A program made the translations under genes and the position numbers. Shown piece by piece: positions 1 through 8,375 of a DNA stretch of 64,000 bases. Below the pieces are notes generated by a model. That model was not told the origin of the DNA. It did no database searches and was given only the letters and a program-made list of their open reading frames with translations. Numbering within the stretch: position 1 is the first letter of the stretch; each line of letters starts with the position of its first letter. Source of the stretch: Porphyrobacter sp. GA68 (GTDB lineage Bacteria; Pseudomonadota; Alphaproteobacteria; Sphingomonadales; Sphingomonadaceae); NCBI RefSeq assembly GCF_022605525.1, contig NZ_JAKQYJ010000001.1:1163501-1227500 (forward strand), read 5' to 3'.

Positions 1-515
1 ACGTGATCGAGGCCGCCGCCATGGGGGCGCAAACCGGCGTCAAACTGGCGGTGGCGGTCGGTGCGATGGTGCTGGCTTTCGTCGCGCTGGTGGCGCTGGC
101 AAATGGCTTGCTAGGCTGGGCTGGCGGGCTCTTTGGCCTGCCCGACTTGTCGTTCCAGCGGCTGCTCGGTTTCGTATTCGCGCCCGTCATGTTTCTTATC
201 GGTGTGCCGTGGCAGGAGACCGGCGTTGCCGGGGGACTGTTCGGAACCAAGATCGTTTTGAACGAATTCGTCGCCTTTATCGAACTGGGTGGCCTTGATG
301 CTGCGGCCCTGAGCGAGCGCAGCCGGGCAATCGTCACCTTCGCGCTGTGCGGGTTCGCCAATTTCTCCTCCATCGCGATCCAGATGGCGGTGACGGGTGG
401 CCTTGCTCCGAACCAGCGGCCGGTGATTGCGCGGCTGGGGCTGCGCGCGCTCGCTGCGGGGTCGCTCGCCAATCTGATGAGCGCTGCGCTTGCCGGTCTC
501 TTCCTCCCATATTAA
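1..515 (+). CDS. Concentrative nucleoside transporter (CNT/NupC family), C-terminal part
   Basis: Inner-membrane nucleoside symporter, cut by the left edge of the window; the first whole codon is at 3. The roughly 170 visible residues contain the CNT signature stretch with [11 protein letters not shown]-like order ([15 protein letters not shown]) followed by [12 protein letters not shown], which matches the FANFSSIGI motif of NupC. At least three hydrophobic segments are visible and the protein ends in a hydrophobic helix, as in the family. It presumably takes up nucleosides driven by H+ or Na+; substrate choice cannot be read here. The next gene starts 10 bases downstream, so the two may be cotranscribed. 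Confidence 0.85.
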   Translation, partial: VIEAAAMGAQTGVKLAVAVGAMVLAFVALVALANGLLGWAGGLFGLPDLSFQRLLGFVFAPVMFLIGVPWQETGVAGGLFGTKIVLNEFVAFIELGGLDAAALSERSRAIVTFALCGFANFSSIAIQMAVTGGLAPNQRPVIARLGLRALAAGSLANLMSAALAGLFLPY

Positions 516-525
516 AGCGGCGCCC

Positions 526-1455
526 ATGTCCGATATCGCCACCGTGTCCATCGCCCGCCCGCTTGAAGACGTAGCGCAGGAGCTGGGCCGCTCGTTCGAA
601 GAATACGGCTTTGCCGTGGTTTGCGACCACGGCATCCCGGTCCAGCTGATCGCCCGTGCGGAGGCGCTGACAAAGGAGTTCTTCGCTCTTCCTGACGCGG
701 TGAAGCGCCAATATCACCAGCCTGGCGGTGGGGGAGCGCGGGGTTACACCCCGTTCGGAACCGAACGGGCGAAGGACGCGCAGGTCCACGACCTGAAGGA
801 GTTCTGGCACGTCGGCCGGACGTTGCCGGACGGGCATCCGTTTACCCCATACATGAGCGCCAATGTCTGGCCGACAGAGGTCCCGGGCTTTCGCGAAACA
901 TTCGAAGAGTTGTACACCGCCTTCGAACAGGCCGGCGCCCGTGTGCTGGAGGCGATTGCCCTGCATCTGGGGCTGCCGCAGGACTGGTTTGCCGACACGG
1001 TTCGCGACGGCAATTCGGTGATGCGGCTGCTGCACTATCCACCACTGACCGGCGCAGATGCCGAAGGGGCGATCCGGGCGGCGGCGCATGGCGACATCAA
1101 CACCATCACCCTGTTGCTAGGAGCGCAAGAGGCGGGGCTGGAACTGCTCACCCGGCAGGGCGAGTGGAAAGCGGTCGATACGCCCGAGGGCGCGCTTGTG
1201 ATCAACATCGGCGACATGCTTGAACGGCTCACGAACAATCGCCTGCCCTCGACCAAGCATCGCGTGGTGAACCCGCGCGGAGAGGCGGCCTATCGCTCGC
1301 GCTATTCCATGCCGTTCTTTCTGCATTTTCGCCCCGATTTCGTGATAGAAACCCTGCCAAGCTGCATCGACTCGGCCGCGCCCGACGATCACCCTGAACC
1401 GATTTCGAGCCACGCGTTCCTGCAACAGCGTCTGCGCGAGATCAATTTGGCCTGA
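526..1455 (+). CDS. 2-oxoglutarate/Fe(II)-dependent oxygenase, isopenicillin N synthase-like
   Basis: 309-residue non-heme iron oxygenase of the isopenicillin N synthase/flavanone dioxygenase superfamily. The N-terminal DIOX_N domain runs over about residues 1-125. The C-terminal jelly-roll domain has the iron ligands H188 and D190 (AAHGDINTITLL) and H245 (STKHRVVNP), with the RxS pair R259/S261 (RYSMPFF) that binds the 2-oxoglutarate carboxylate. Start chosen at the ATG at 526; an in-frame codon at 490 would overlap the upstream transporter. Bacterial members act on varied small molecules, so the substrate is unknown. Being next to a nucleoside transporter suggests, but does not prove, a nucleobase-related role. 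Confidence 0.88.
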   Translation: MSDIATVSIARPLEDVAQELGRSFEEYGFAVVCDHGIPVQLIARAEALTKEFFALPDAVKRQYHQPGGGGARGYTPFGTERAKDAQVHDLKEFWHVGRTLPDGHPFTPYMSANVWPTEVPGFRETFEELYTAFEQAGARVLEAIALHLGLPQDWFADTVRDGNSVMRLLHYPPLTGADAEGAIRAAAHGDINTITLLLGAQEAGLELLTRQGEWKAVDTPEGALVINIGDMLERLTNNRLPSTKHRVVNPRGEAAYRSRYSMPFFLHFRPDFVIETLPSCIDSAAPDDHPEPISSHAFLQQRLREINLA

Positions 1456-1582
1456 TAAATGGTGCAGTGCACAAGCTGAGGCGCCGAAGATGCAGAATCT
1501 TCCGGCATGATGCGTTTGTGCAACACACCAACGTTCTGAAAAGAAAGAGTTTCCGCGTTACTTTCGGCTAGCGGCGATTTCC

Positions 1583-1605
1583 ACAGCCGCTTGTCACACG
1601 GCTGT
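1583..1605 (+). promoter_or_regulatory. Inverted repeat upstream of the Oar-like receptor
   Basis: Perfect 7-base arms, acagccg and cggctgt, with a 9-base spacer, about 95 bases before the receptor start. No T-run follows, so it is not a typical terminator. It may be an operator or an mRNA stem. The rest of the 1456-1700 gap shows nothing else that can be named. Confidence 0.3.
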
Positions 1606-1700
1606 AACATCGCCAGTGCCTTGGCCATCGCGAGACGACCGCAGCCGCCGGTCACCCGCCCCATCTACAAAGTTAATCGCCGTGAAGGGATCATAAAGCG

Positions 1701-4700
1701 ATGAAACTCAAGTACCTCCTGGCCGCTTCTGTCGCGGGCCTGACCACCACCGCTGTCCTGCCGACCCCCGTGGCCGCGCAGCAGATCACGTCCGGTATTC
1801 AGGGGCAGGTAACCGATCAGAACGGTACGCCGCTGGCCGGGGCGACGGTGACGGTAACCGATACGCGGACGAACCAGCAGCGCACGAGCAGCACGAGCAA
1901 TGACGGCCGGTTTCGTTTCGACGGCCTGACCACGGGCGGCCCTTACACTGTCACGGCTATCTCTGCGGGATTGGAAGGTCAGTCCGTCCAGGACGTCTTC
2001 CTCAACCTGCAGGGCAACACCCAGCTGATCTTCGCGCTTGAAACCGCAGCAACCGAAGGCGATGTCATCGTGGTGACCGGCGCACGTGCCAGGCTTACCC
2101 AGCTGGCGGTTGGTCCCGGCAGCAGCTTCACTGCCGAGGTGCTGGCCAATGCGCCCACGTTCAATCGGGACGTGCGCGATGTCATCCGCATCGATCCGCG
2201 CGTCAGCCTGGACCGGGATGATGGCGGGTCGGGGCAAGACCGTATCTCCTGTCTCGGCGGCAACGACCGCGGCAACGCCTTTACCGTCGACGGCATCAGC
2301 CAGGGCGACGTTTACGGCTTGAACGACACCGGCTTCTCGTCGCGCTCGTCAACTCCAGTTCCCTTCGACGCGGTGCGTGAAACCCAGGTGCAGTTCGCGC
2401 CGTTCGATGTCGACTTCGGAAACTTCACCGGCTGCGCCATCAACGTGGTGACGCGGTCGGGGACCAATGACTACCAGTTTGGCGGCTTCTTCGAATACTC
2501 TAACAGCGATCTGCGGGGTGACACTGTTGCGGGCCGTCCGGTCGCTCCGATTGAGCCGGAAAAGCGGTGGGGCGTTTATCTTGGCGGACCGGTGATCCGC
2601 GACCGGCTGTTCCTGTTCGGCGCTTACGAGCGGCAAACTGCCGGCCAGTCCCAGGACGACGGACCGGCAGGCGGCGGCTACGCGAACGAGCTGGCCGGGG
2701 TGACGGTCACCCAGTTCAACGAGATTTCACAGGTACTCCGCGATGTGTACGGCATCGATACCGGGCCGCTGGTCACCAATCGGCCGTTCAAGAACGAACG
2801 CTGGTTCGTGCGCGGCGATCTGCAGATCACAGACGATCACCGGCTGGAGGCCACCTATCAGCGTCTGGAGGAAGCGGCGACACGCCCGGACGATTTCTTC
2901 ACCGGGGCAACCTCGCCTCAGATCACGGGTCTCAACACCTTCTCGCTCAGCGGAACCAGCTCGAACTACTACTCGGCCCGTCTGTACTCGCAATGGACGG
3001 ACCGGATATCCACGGAACTGCGTTACTCGCGTTCCGAAGTGCAGGACATCCAGGATCCGATCGGCGGCGGCGAAGCGCAGTCGGCCAATCCCATTCCCCG
3101 TATCATCGTTGGCGTGCCCAACGCCGCTGGAACGGGTGGCGGAACGGTACTGGCAGGGCCGGGCACCTCGCGCTCCGCAAACGACCTGCGAACAATCATT
3201 GATCAGTATCGCGCCGTGCTGAGGCTGGACGCCGACCGGCACCAGTTCAAGTTCGGCGGGGAAGTGAACCACGCCGACCTGTTCAACCTGTTCGTGCAGA
3301 ACGCGACCGGCACGCTGGTATTCCGCAACGTCAACGATCTGCGCCAAGGTCTGCTGTCGCCGGGCACCGGCAACAACCAGACCAATACGCAGCCGGCAAA
3401 CGTCGTGACCGGCCAGACCGAAGGCGCCTTTGGCAACGTCACCGCGACGGGCGACATCAACAGTGCCGCCGCCGCGTTCACCCGGACCATCTACTCCGCC
3501 TTTGCCCAGGACGAATGGCAGATGACCGACCAGCTCGGCCTGACCGCCGGTGTTCGTGTCGAATGGTATGATGGCGGTCGTCCCGACCTCAACCGGAACT
3601 TCGTCGCCCGCTACGGCATCAACAACAACACCGGGTTCAGCAACCTTGACCCGATCGTCATGCCCCGCATCGCTCTAACCTATGACGTCACCGACTTCTC
3701 CGTGTTCTCCCGCACTCAGCTGCGCGCGGGCGCGGGCGTCTTTTCGGGCGGCGATCCGCTGGTCTGGTTCGGCAACGCTTTCCAGAACGACGGCAGCGCG
3801 TTTGCCCTTGGCACCACACAGGCGGCAGGCTGTCCGACCGGTCAGATCGACGTGGTGGTCAACGGCCAGTTCACGGGCGTCCCGGCGTGCTTCCGCAATG
3901 CTGCCAGCGCCACGGCGGCCGCCGGGCAGGGCTTCACACAATCCATCGATCCCGACATCAAGGTCCCGTCGGTGCTCCGGCTCAACGCCGGGCTTCAGTC
4001 GACCCTGGATTTCGCGACCGCAGGGTTCTTCAGCGGGTGGAACATCAATCTCGACTACATCTACAGCAAGTATCGCAACCCCTACACAGTGGTGGACCTC
4101 AGCCAGACACCCAATCGCAGTCTGGGTCTAAACGGGTTCACCATCGACGGGCGCCCGATCTATGTGACGATAAACCCGCTCAACCCGGGCTGTTCGGCGC
4201 GTCTGGTGGACATCACCCCCACCCCCATCTTCGAAGGGTTCAGCCCCGCCTGCGTCACCACGGCGCGGGAGGACGAGCTGATGCTGACGAATTCAGGCGG
4301 GTTCCGCAGCCACAACGCCTCCTTCATCCTGTCCAAGCAGTTTGATCGCGGCGTCTTCACCGAAGGTGGTTCGGCGTTCTTCAGCCTCGGCTACGCGTTC
4401 TCCGACGCACAGGATCGCCGTAACATGTACAACTCCACCGCCGGGTCAAACTACGACCTGACGGCGGCGTTCGACCGGCAGGATCCGGCGGCATCGCGTG
4501 GCTTCTTCTCCAGCAGGCACAACATCTCTCTGGCGACGAGCTTCGGCGAAACCGTGTTTTCCGACCTGATGACGCGTCTGAGCGTGACCTTTGTTGCTCG
4601 GTCCGGTCGGCCTTACAGTCTGACGTTTACCGGCGGGTCGGTGTTCAACGACAACGCGTCCGGCGTCGACAACGCGCTCGCCTACATCCCGACCGGTGCG

Positions 4701-5141
4701 AGCGACCCCAATGTGTCGCCGCTGTCCGCACCAGGTGTAGCGCAGCAGGTGGCGGACTTCGCTCAGGGACTGAAGTGCGCGCGTAACTTCGCCGGTCGTA
4801 CCATCGATCGCAACACCTGCTCGAACGACTGGTTCTTCGACGTCGATCTGCAGCTGTCGCAGGAACTGCCCGGCCCCGGCCGCCTGTTCGGCCGCAATGA
4901 TCGCCTGCGCGTCTACGCCATGGTCGACAACTTCCTGAACCTGCTCGACAGTGACTGGAACGTTCAGCGCCGCCGTGACTTCGCCGGACGCCAGGACATT
5001 GCTCAGGTGAGCGGCGTCGATCTGCAAGGCCGCTACATCTTCACCAACGCGAACGGCATCGGAACGTTTGACAGCGACAACGGCATCAATGTGTCGTCGT
5101 CAGTGTGGCGCCTCAAATTCGGCGTGAACTACGACTTCTGA
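1701..5141 (+). CDS. TonB-dependent receptor, Oar-like, with N-terminal carboxypeptidase-regulatory-like domain
   Basis: 1146-residue outer-membrane receptor. A signal peptide of about 27 residues ends VAAQQ. A carboxypeptidase-regulatory-like (transthyretin-fold) domain lies at about 30-115 (GIQGQVTDQNGTPLAGATV). A short linker (GDVIVVTGAR) leads to a plug domain and then a long beta-barrel, ending in an aromatic residue (KFGVNYDF), the usual outer-membrane signature. The size and layout match the Oar family, common in sphingomonads and linked to uptake of large or unknown substrates. Start ATG has a GAAGGGA ribosome site 11 bases upstream. It is followed by a terminator and a TonB-family gene, which suggests a dedicated energising partner. 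The ligand cannot be inferred. Confidence 0.93.
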   Translation: MKLKYLLAASVAGLTTTAVLPTPVAAQQITSGIQGQVTDQNGTPLAGATVTVTDTRTNQQRTSSTSNDGRFRFDGLTTGGPYTVTAISAGLEGQSVQDVFLNLQGNTQLIFALETAATEGDVIVVTGARARLTQLAVGPGSSFTAEVLANAPTFNRDVRDVIRIDPRVSLDRDDGGSGQDRISCLGGNDRGNAFTVDGISQGDVYGLNDTGFSSRSSTPVPFDAVRETQVQFAPFDVDFGNFTGCAINVVTRSGTNDYQFGGFFEYSNSDLRGDTVAGRPVAPIEPEKRWGVYLGGPVIRDRLFLFGAYERQTAGQSQDDGPAGGGYANELAGVTVTQFNEISQVLRDVYGIDTGPLVTNRPFKNERWFVRGDLQITDDHRLEATYQRLEEAATRPDDFFTGATSPQITGLNTFSLSGTSSNYYSARLYSQWTDRISTELRYSRSEVQDIQDPIGGGEAQSANPIPRIIVGVPNAAGTGGGTVLAGPGTSRSANDLRTIIDQYRAVLRLDADRHQFKFGGEVNHADLFNLFVQNATGTLVFRNVNDLRQGLLSPGTGNNQTNTQPANVVTGQTEGAFGNVTATGDINSAAAAFTRTIYSAFAQDEWQMTDQLGLTAGVRVEWYDGGRPDLNRNFVARYGINNNTGFSNLDPIVMPRIALTYDVTDFSVFSRTQLRAGAGVFSGGDPLVWFGNAFQNDGSAFALGTTQAAGCPTGQIDVVVNGQFTGVPACFRNAASATAAAGQGFTQSIDPDIKVPSVLRLNAGLQSTLDFATAGFFSGWNINLDYIYSKYRNPYTVVDLSQTPNRSLGLNGFTIDGRPIYVTINPLNPGCSARLVDITPTPIFEGFSPACVTTAREDELMLTNSGGFRSHNASFILSKQFDRGVFTEGGSAFFSLGYAFSDAQDRRNMYNSTAGSNYDLTAAFDRQDPAASRGFFSSRHNISLATSFGETVFSDLMTRLSVTFVARSGRPYSLTFTGGSVFNDNASGVDNALAYIPTGASDPNVSPLSAPGVAQQVADFAQGLKCARNFAGRTIDRNTCSNDWFFDVDLQLSQELPGPGRLFGRNDRLRVYAMVDNFLNLLDSDWNVQRRRDFAGRQDIAQVSGVDLQGRYIFTNANGIGTFDSDNGINVSSSVWRLKFGVNYDF

Positions 5142-5169
5142 TCGCCCGCGCCAGGACAAAAAGGGAAGA

Positions 5170-5195
5170 GGCGGTGCCCAAGGGTGCCGCCTTTT
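5170..5195 (+). terminator. Rho-independent terminator after the Oar-like receptor
   Basis: GC-rich hairpin with arms ggcggtgcc and ggtgccgcc (two G-T pairs) around a tight CAAG loop, immediately followed by TTTT. It lies 29 bases after the receptor stop codon, and the tonB-like gene begins 75 bases later. Confidence 0.8.
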
Positions 5196-5269
5196 CTCGT
5201 TTCAGCCCTAGGGCCGCGAAGATGCGAGCCACGCTTGGCCCGCAGCAGCCCTCTGACTATCTTGTGCGG

Positions 5270-5989
5270 ATGAGCGATACGTCTGCCGACCGGCGACCGA
5301 ACCTTGGAACGTTGACAATTGTCATGCTGCTGCATGGGCTGGCGCTGTATGGCCTTGCCCGCGCGTTAGCCCCTGACTTCGTCGCCTCGCTGGAGCGACA
5401 GGGGCTGGAGGCCATCACCATCGTGACGCCTGTAGTGCCAGAGCCTGTTCCGCCACCAACTCCGCAGGACCGCCCGGACGAAGGTGCGCAAGGCGCGCCC
5501 GGCAGGCAAGCCGTGCCACGCCCCGCAGAGGCACCGGAGGTGCGCGTTCCGCTGCAACCGCCGATACCCCTGCCGCCGGTTTCCTCCACCGGGGCCGCTA
5601 CCCGCGCCGGGGCCGCAGCCAGTGGCGAGGGTACGGGGGCGGGGGGTGTCGGGAGTGGAGCCGGGAGCGGCTTCGGCGGTGACGGGCAGGGCGGCCGCTT
5701 CACGCCGACGCAGCCCGTCAAGATCGCCGGCGACATCAACTCTGCCGCTGACTATCCGACACCACCCGGGGGACGGGAAATTCGCCGTGGCCGCTCAGTT
5801 ACCATCTTCCTGACGGTCGGTACGGATGGCCGGCCGACCGGTTGCCGCGTCGCATCCCCCAGTCCCGATCCCGAAGCGGACCGCATCACCTGCGAGCTTG
5901 CGGTGGAACGGTTTCGGTTTGAGCCGGCGCGCAATGCCGATGGTGAACCGGTCGCCGGAACCTACGGCTGGCGGCAACGCTGGTTCTGA
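5270..5989 (+). CDS. TonB-family energy transducer
   Basis: 239-residue inner-membrane/periplasmic protein. A single membrane segment (about residues 16-32, TIVMLLHGLALYGLARAL) is followed by a proline-rich stretch (PVVPEPVPPPTPQ and later PPIPLPPV) and a glycine-rich linker. The C-terminal domain resembles TonB_C (SVTIFLTVGTDGRPTGCRV ... VERFRFEPA). TonB proteins pass the energy of the ExbBD proton motor to outer-membrane receptors. No exbB or exbD is nearby. Start chosen at the ATG at 5270; an open frame extends upstream over the terminator and receptor end, but the membrane anchor fits the later start. It probably serves the receptor just upstream. Confidence 0.85.
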   Translation: MSDTSADRRPNLGTLTIVMLLHGLALYGLARALAPDFVASLERQGLEAITIVTPVVPEPVPPPTPQDRPDEGAQGAPGRQAVPRPAEAPEVRVPLQPPIPLPPVSSTGAATRAGAAASGEGTGAGGVGSGAGSGFGGDGQGGRFTPTQPVKIAGDINSAADYPTPPGGREIRRGRSVTIFLTVGTDGRPTGCRVASPSPDPEADRITCELAVERFRFEPARNADGEPVAGTYGWRQRWF

Positions 5990-6020
5990 CGCCCTTTCTA
6001 GTGTGTTCCATGCGCGGCTT

Positions 6021-6038
6021 GAACGTGGAACCACGTTC
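6021..6038 (+). promoter_or_regulatory. Palindrome upstream of manC
   Basis: Perfect 8-base arms gaacgtgg and ccacgttc separated by AA, 48 bases before the manC start. Two related direct repeats, tgttccatgc at 6004-6013 and tgttccacgc at 6055-6064, flank it. The whole 5990-6085 gap is therefore dense with GTTCCA/TGGAAC words. This is a good candidate operator for manC-manA. Confidence 0.45.
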
Positions 6039-6051
6039 CCGCAGAATTGTT
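6027..6051 (+). promoter_or_regulatory. Possible EcfG-type (general stress sigma) promoter for manC
   Basis: GGAAC at 6027-6031, then 16 bases, then TGTT at 6048-6051. The alphaproteobacterial EcfG consensus is GGAAC-N16/17-CGTT, so this is a near match with one mismatch in the -10. It overlaps the palindrome at 6021-6038, so the match may be coincidental. Confidence 0.25.
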
Positions 6052-6085
6052 TTTGTTCCACGCTAGAAAGGTTTACCTCCCAACC

Positions 6086-7114
6086 ATGACCCTGATCCAA
6101 CCGGTCATCCTGTGCGGTGGCGGCGGAACGCGCCTCTGGCCTCGCAGTCGTCGCGACCGGCCTAAGCCGTTCCTGCCGTTGCTGGGGGAGCGTACTTTGT
6201 TCCAGCAGACGCTGGATCGGGTAAGTGATCGCGACATGTTCGCTCCGCCGATCGTCGTAGCCGGGGCCGCGCACGAACCCCTTATTCGTGAGCAGGGTGG
6301 CAATGAACTCACGCTCATTGTCGAACCTGCGGCGCGCAACACCGCGCCTGCGATCGCACTAGCCGCATTGTCCCTGCCTGAAGATGCGATCATGCTGGTC
6401 TGTCCCAGCGACCATTACATCGCCAACGATGAAGCGTTCATCTCCGGAGTAAGGCAGGCGATCGCACTGGCGCGAGAAGGGCGCCTTGTCTCGTTCGGGA
6501 TTGAACCGACAGCGCCAGAAACAGGGTACGGCTACATCCGCAAGGGCGCCGCGCTTGGCGAGGGATTTCAGGTCGACAGCTTTGTGGAAAAGCCGGATGC
6601 CGCGACCGCGCAGCAGTTCCTGGCTAGCGGACAGTACTGCTGGAACGGCGGTATTTTTGCGTTTGCTGCCGGCGATTTCGTCAAGGAACTCGGGCGGCAC
6701 CGGCCCGAAATGGCGCGGGGCGTTGCTGAGGCCATGGCACAGGCGAAACGGTGCGGCGCGGCGATATACCCGGCGGCGGAGCCGTTCGCCGCCATCTCGG
6801 CCGAATCGGTCGATTACGCGGTTATGGAGAACACTGACCGTGCGGCGGTCGTGTCGGCTGATATGGGCTGGTCAGACATCGGGAACTGGGACGCGCTGCA
6901 CACCGTGCGCCCGTGCGATGAACAGGGCAACCACACACGCGGTAAGGTCGAGCTGCGCGAATGCAGCAGGGTCATGGTGGAAAGCGACGGACCGCGCGTG
7001 TCGGTCGTGGGGCTGGAGGATGTGGTGGTGGTTATCGATGGAGACGACGTGCTGGTAACTTCGCGAGCGCACGCCCAATCCGTCGGAAAGCTGGCGGGGG
7101 CGGTGCAGCAATGA
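6086..7114 (+). CDS. manC: Mannose-1-phosphate guanylyltransferase
   Basis: 342-residue enzyme that makes GDP-mannose from mannose 1-phosphate and GTP in the cytoplasm. The nucleotidyltransferase signature GGGGTRLWPRSR lies at about 10-21, followed by KPFLPL. VCPSDHYI, FVEKP and WNGGIF motifs are also present. This is the short form without the fused isomerase domain; the isomerase is encoded by the next gene, which overlaps by four bases (ATGA). Start chosen at the ATG at 6086 because the conserved fold starts there; an in-frame codon at 6047 lies inside the putative promoter. The product feeds polysaccharide, O-antigen or glycolipid synthesis. Confidence 0.93.
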   Translation: MTLIQPVILCGGGGTRLWPRSRRDRPKPFLPLLGERTLFQQTLDRVSDRDMFAPPIVVAGAAHEPLIREQGGNELTLIVEPAARNTAPAIALAALSLPEDAIMLVCPSDHYIANDEAFISGVRQAIALAREGRLVSFGIEPTAPETGYGYIRKGAALGEGFQVDSFVEKPDAATAQQFLASGQYCWNGGIFAFAAGDFVKELGRHRPEMARGVAEAMAQAKRCGAAIYPAAEPFAAISAESVDYAVMENTDRAAVVSADMGWSDIGNWDALHTVRPCDEQGNHTRGKVELRECSRVMVESDGPRVSVVGLEDVVVVIDGDDVLVTSRAHAQSVGKLAGAVQQ

Positions 7115-7914
7115 ACGCACTGCTTGAACCCAAGCTGGTCGAAAAACCGTGGGGATGCGACCAGTTGCCGGACCCGTTTGCTGCGCCCGCAGGCAAGCGG
7201 ATCGGCGAAATCTGGTTCGAACCGCCGCCAGCACTCGATGCACTTCTGGCAAAGTACCTGTTCACTTCCGAAGCACTGTCGGTGCAGGTGCACCCCGATG
7301 ATGCTCGCGCGCCTGCCGGCACGCGCGGGAAAGAGGAATGCTGGCTGATCCTTCATGCAGACCCGGATGCCAGGCTGGCCATCGGATTCGACGAGGCAAT
7401 TACGGCCGACGCACTGCGGGTAGCGGCGCAGGATGGTTCAATAGAGCAGCTGCTGACCTGGCATCGGGTAAAGGCCGGCGATTTCTTCTACCTGCCAGCC
7501 GGGACGGTGCACGCGATCGGAGCCGGCCTGACCATTGCCGAACTGCAGCAGAACAGCGATGTCACCTATCGGCTTTATGACTATGGCCGACCGCGCGAAC
7601 TGCATCTGGAAGAAGGATTGCGGGTTGCCGATCGCGGCCGGTATGACGGCGGCAATCATCGGCACGTGGCGGCTGATGAAACCGCCATCCTGGTAGACGG
7701 ACCGCATTTCCGGCTTGCTCACGTTGCTGGAGCGGCGGCTGACCAAGTGAGTGCGGCGTTCAACAAGCCGCTGATGATCCTCCCACTGGACGGCATCGTC
7801 CACTTGGAGAGCGGCGCAAGGGTTGAGCCGGGTGGTTGTGGCTGGGCTGAGGATATCGGCGAAGCGCGCTTCGAGGAGAACTCCCGTTCGCTTATCCTGA
7901 CAACTGCCGGGTAG
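7111..7914 (+). CDS. manA: Class I mannose-6-phosphate isomerase
   Basis: 267-residue cupin-type, zinc-dependent isomerase that interconverts fructose 6-phosphate and mannose 6-phosphate. Seen: WGCDQLPD and GEIWFEPP near the N-terminus, SVQVHPDDARA (zinc-site region, about residues 56-66), then FFYLPAGTVHAIGAGLTIAELQQNSDVTYR, of which PAGTVHAIG carries the second metal-site histidine. It is a short member compared with the 390-residue E. coli enzyme, as is usual in alphaproteobacteria. The ATG overlaps the manC stop, so translation is coupled. Together the pair covers most of the route to GDP-mannose; a phosphomannomutase is not in the window. Confidence 0.92.
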   Translation: MNALLEPKLVEKPWGCDQLPDPFAAPAGKRIGEIWFEPPPALDALLAKYLFTSEALSVQVHPDDARAPAGTRGKEECWLILHADPDARLAIGFDEAITADALRVAAQDGSIEQLLTWHRVKAGDFFYLPAGTVHAIGAGLTIAELQQNSDVTYRLYDYGRPRELHLEEGLRVADRGRYDGGNHRHVAADETAILVDGPHFRLAHVAGAAADQVSAAFNKPLMILPLDGIVHLESGARVEPGGCGWAEDIGEARFEENSRSLILTTAG

Positions 7915-8072
7915 ATTGCGGGCGTATCCTTTCGCCTATTTGGAGCAGTCCGGCTGTTCCCACTGGGCCAAAAGCGGGCGCGGCGTTACCGCCAGAATAG
8001 CCACGGCCCAAAGCGGACCTGCCGCGCAGCGCGCAAGCAAATGTCGCGACCGCGGCCATCTCTTGTGGTGTT

Positions 8073-8375
8073 CTACTGTTTGGTTAGCAGCTTCTGACCG
8101 CCCGCTTCGATCGCCTTGGCAACGGCAGGCTCCATGAAAGAGAGCATCGCTGGCAGCGTGACCTGAAATATGACCTGGCCTTCCTCGATCAGAACATCGC
8201 CCCTGACTTCGGCACCCATCGCGCCAACGGTCAGGTTCATCCGGTCTTCATCCACCCACCCGGTCTGCACCTGGGCCATCCCGCCGGGCATGAAGTTGGC
8301 TATTTCGCCGCTGCGTTCCCGCAGCCGGCGGCGCACTTCCTCCTTGGGCAGATTGTGCGGAACAGCGACGCGCAT
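8073..8375 (-). CDS. Polyhydroxyalkanoic acid system family protein (PHA_gran_rgn type)
   Basis: 100-residue protein matching the small family annotated as polyhydroxyalkanoic acid system protein. It has PHNLPKEEVRRRL at the N-terminus, an amphipathic beta-rich middle (TGWVDEDRMNLTVGAMGAEVRGDV) and a hydrophobic PAMLSFMEPAVAKAIEAGG end. Homologues occur in PHA granule loci, but no phaC, phaP or phaR is present here. The function is poorly known. Its ATG overlaps the stop of the preceding membrane-protein gene (ATGA), so it is the last gene of a translationally coupled trio with the TelA-family gene. Confidence 0.8.
   Translation of the reverse strand: MRVAVPHNLPKEEVRRRLRERSGEIANFMPGGMAQVQTGWVDEDRMNLTVGAMGAEVRGDVLIEEGQVIFQVTLPAMLSFMEPAVAKAIEAGGQKLLTKQ

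Noticed and set aside
7916-8137. 73-codon frame after manA
   Set aside because: No ribosome site, overlaps the convergent PHA-system gene, composition unlike a protein. The 7915-8072 gap otherwise shows nothing.
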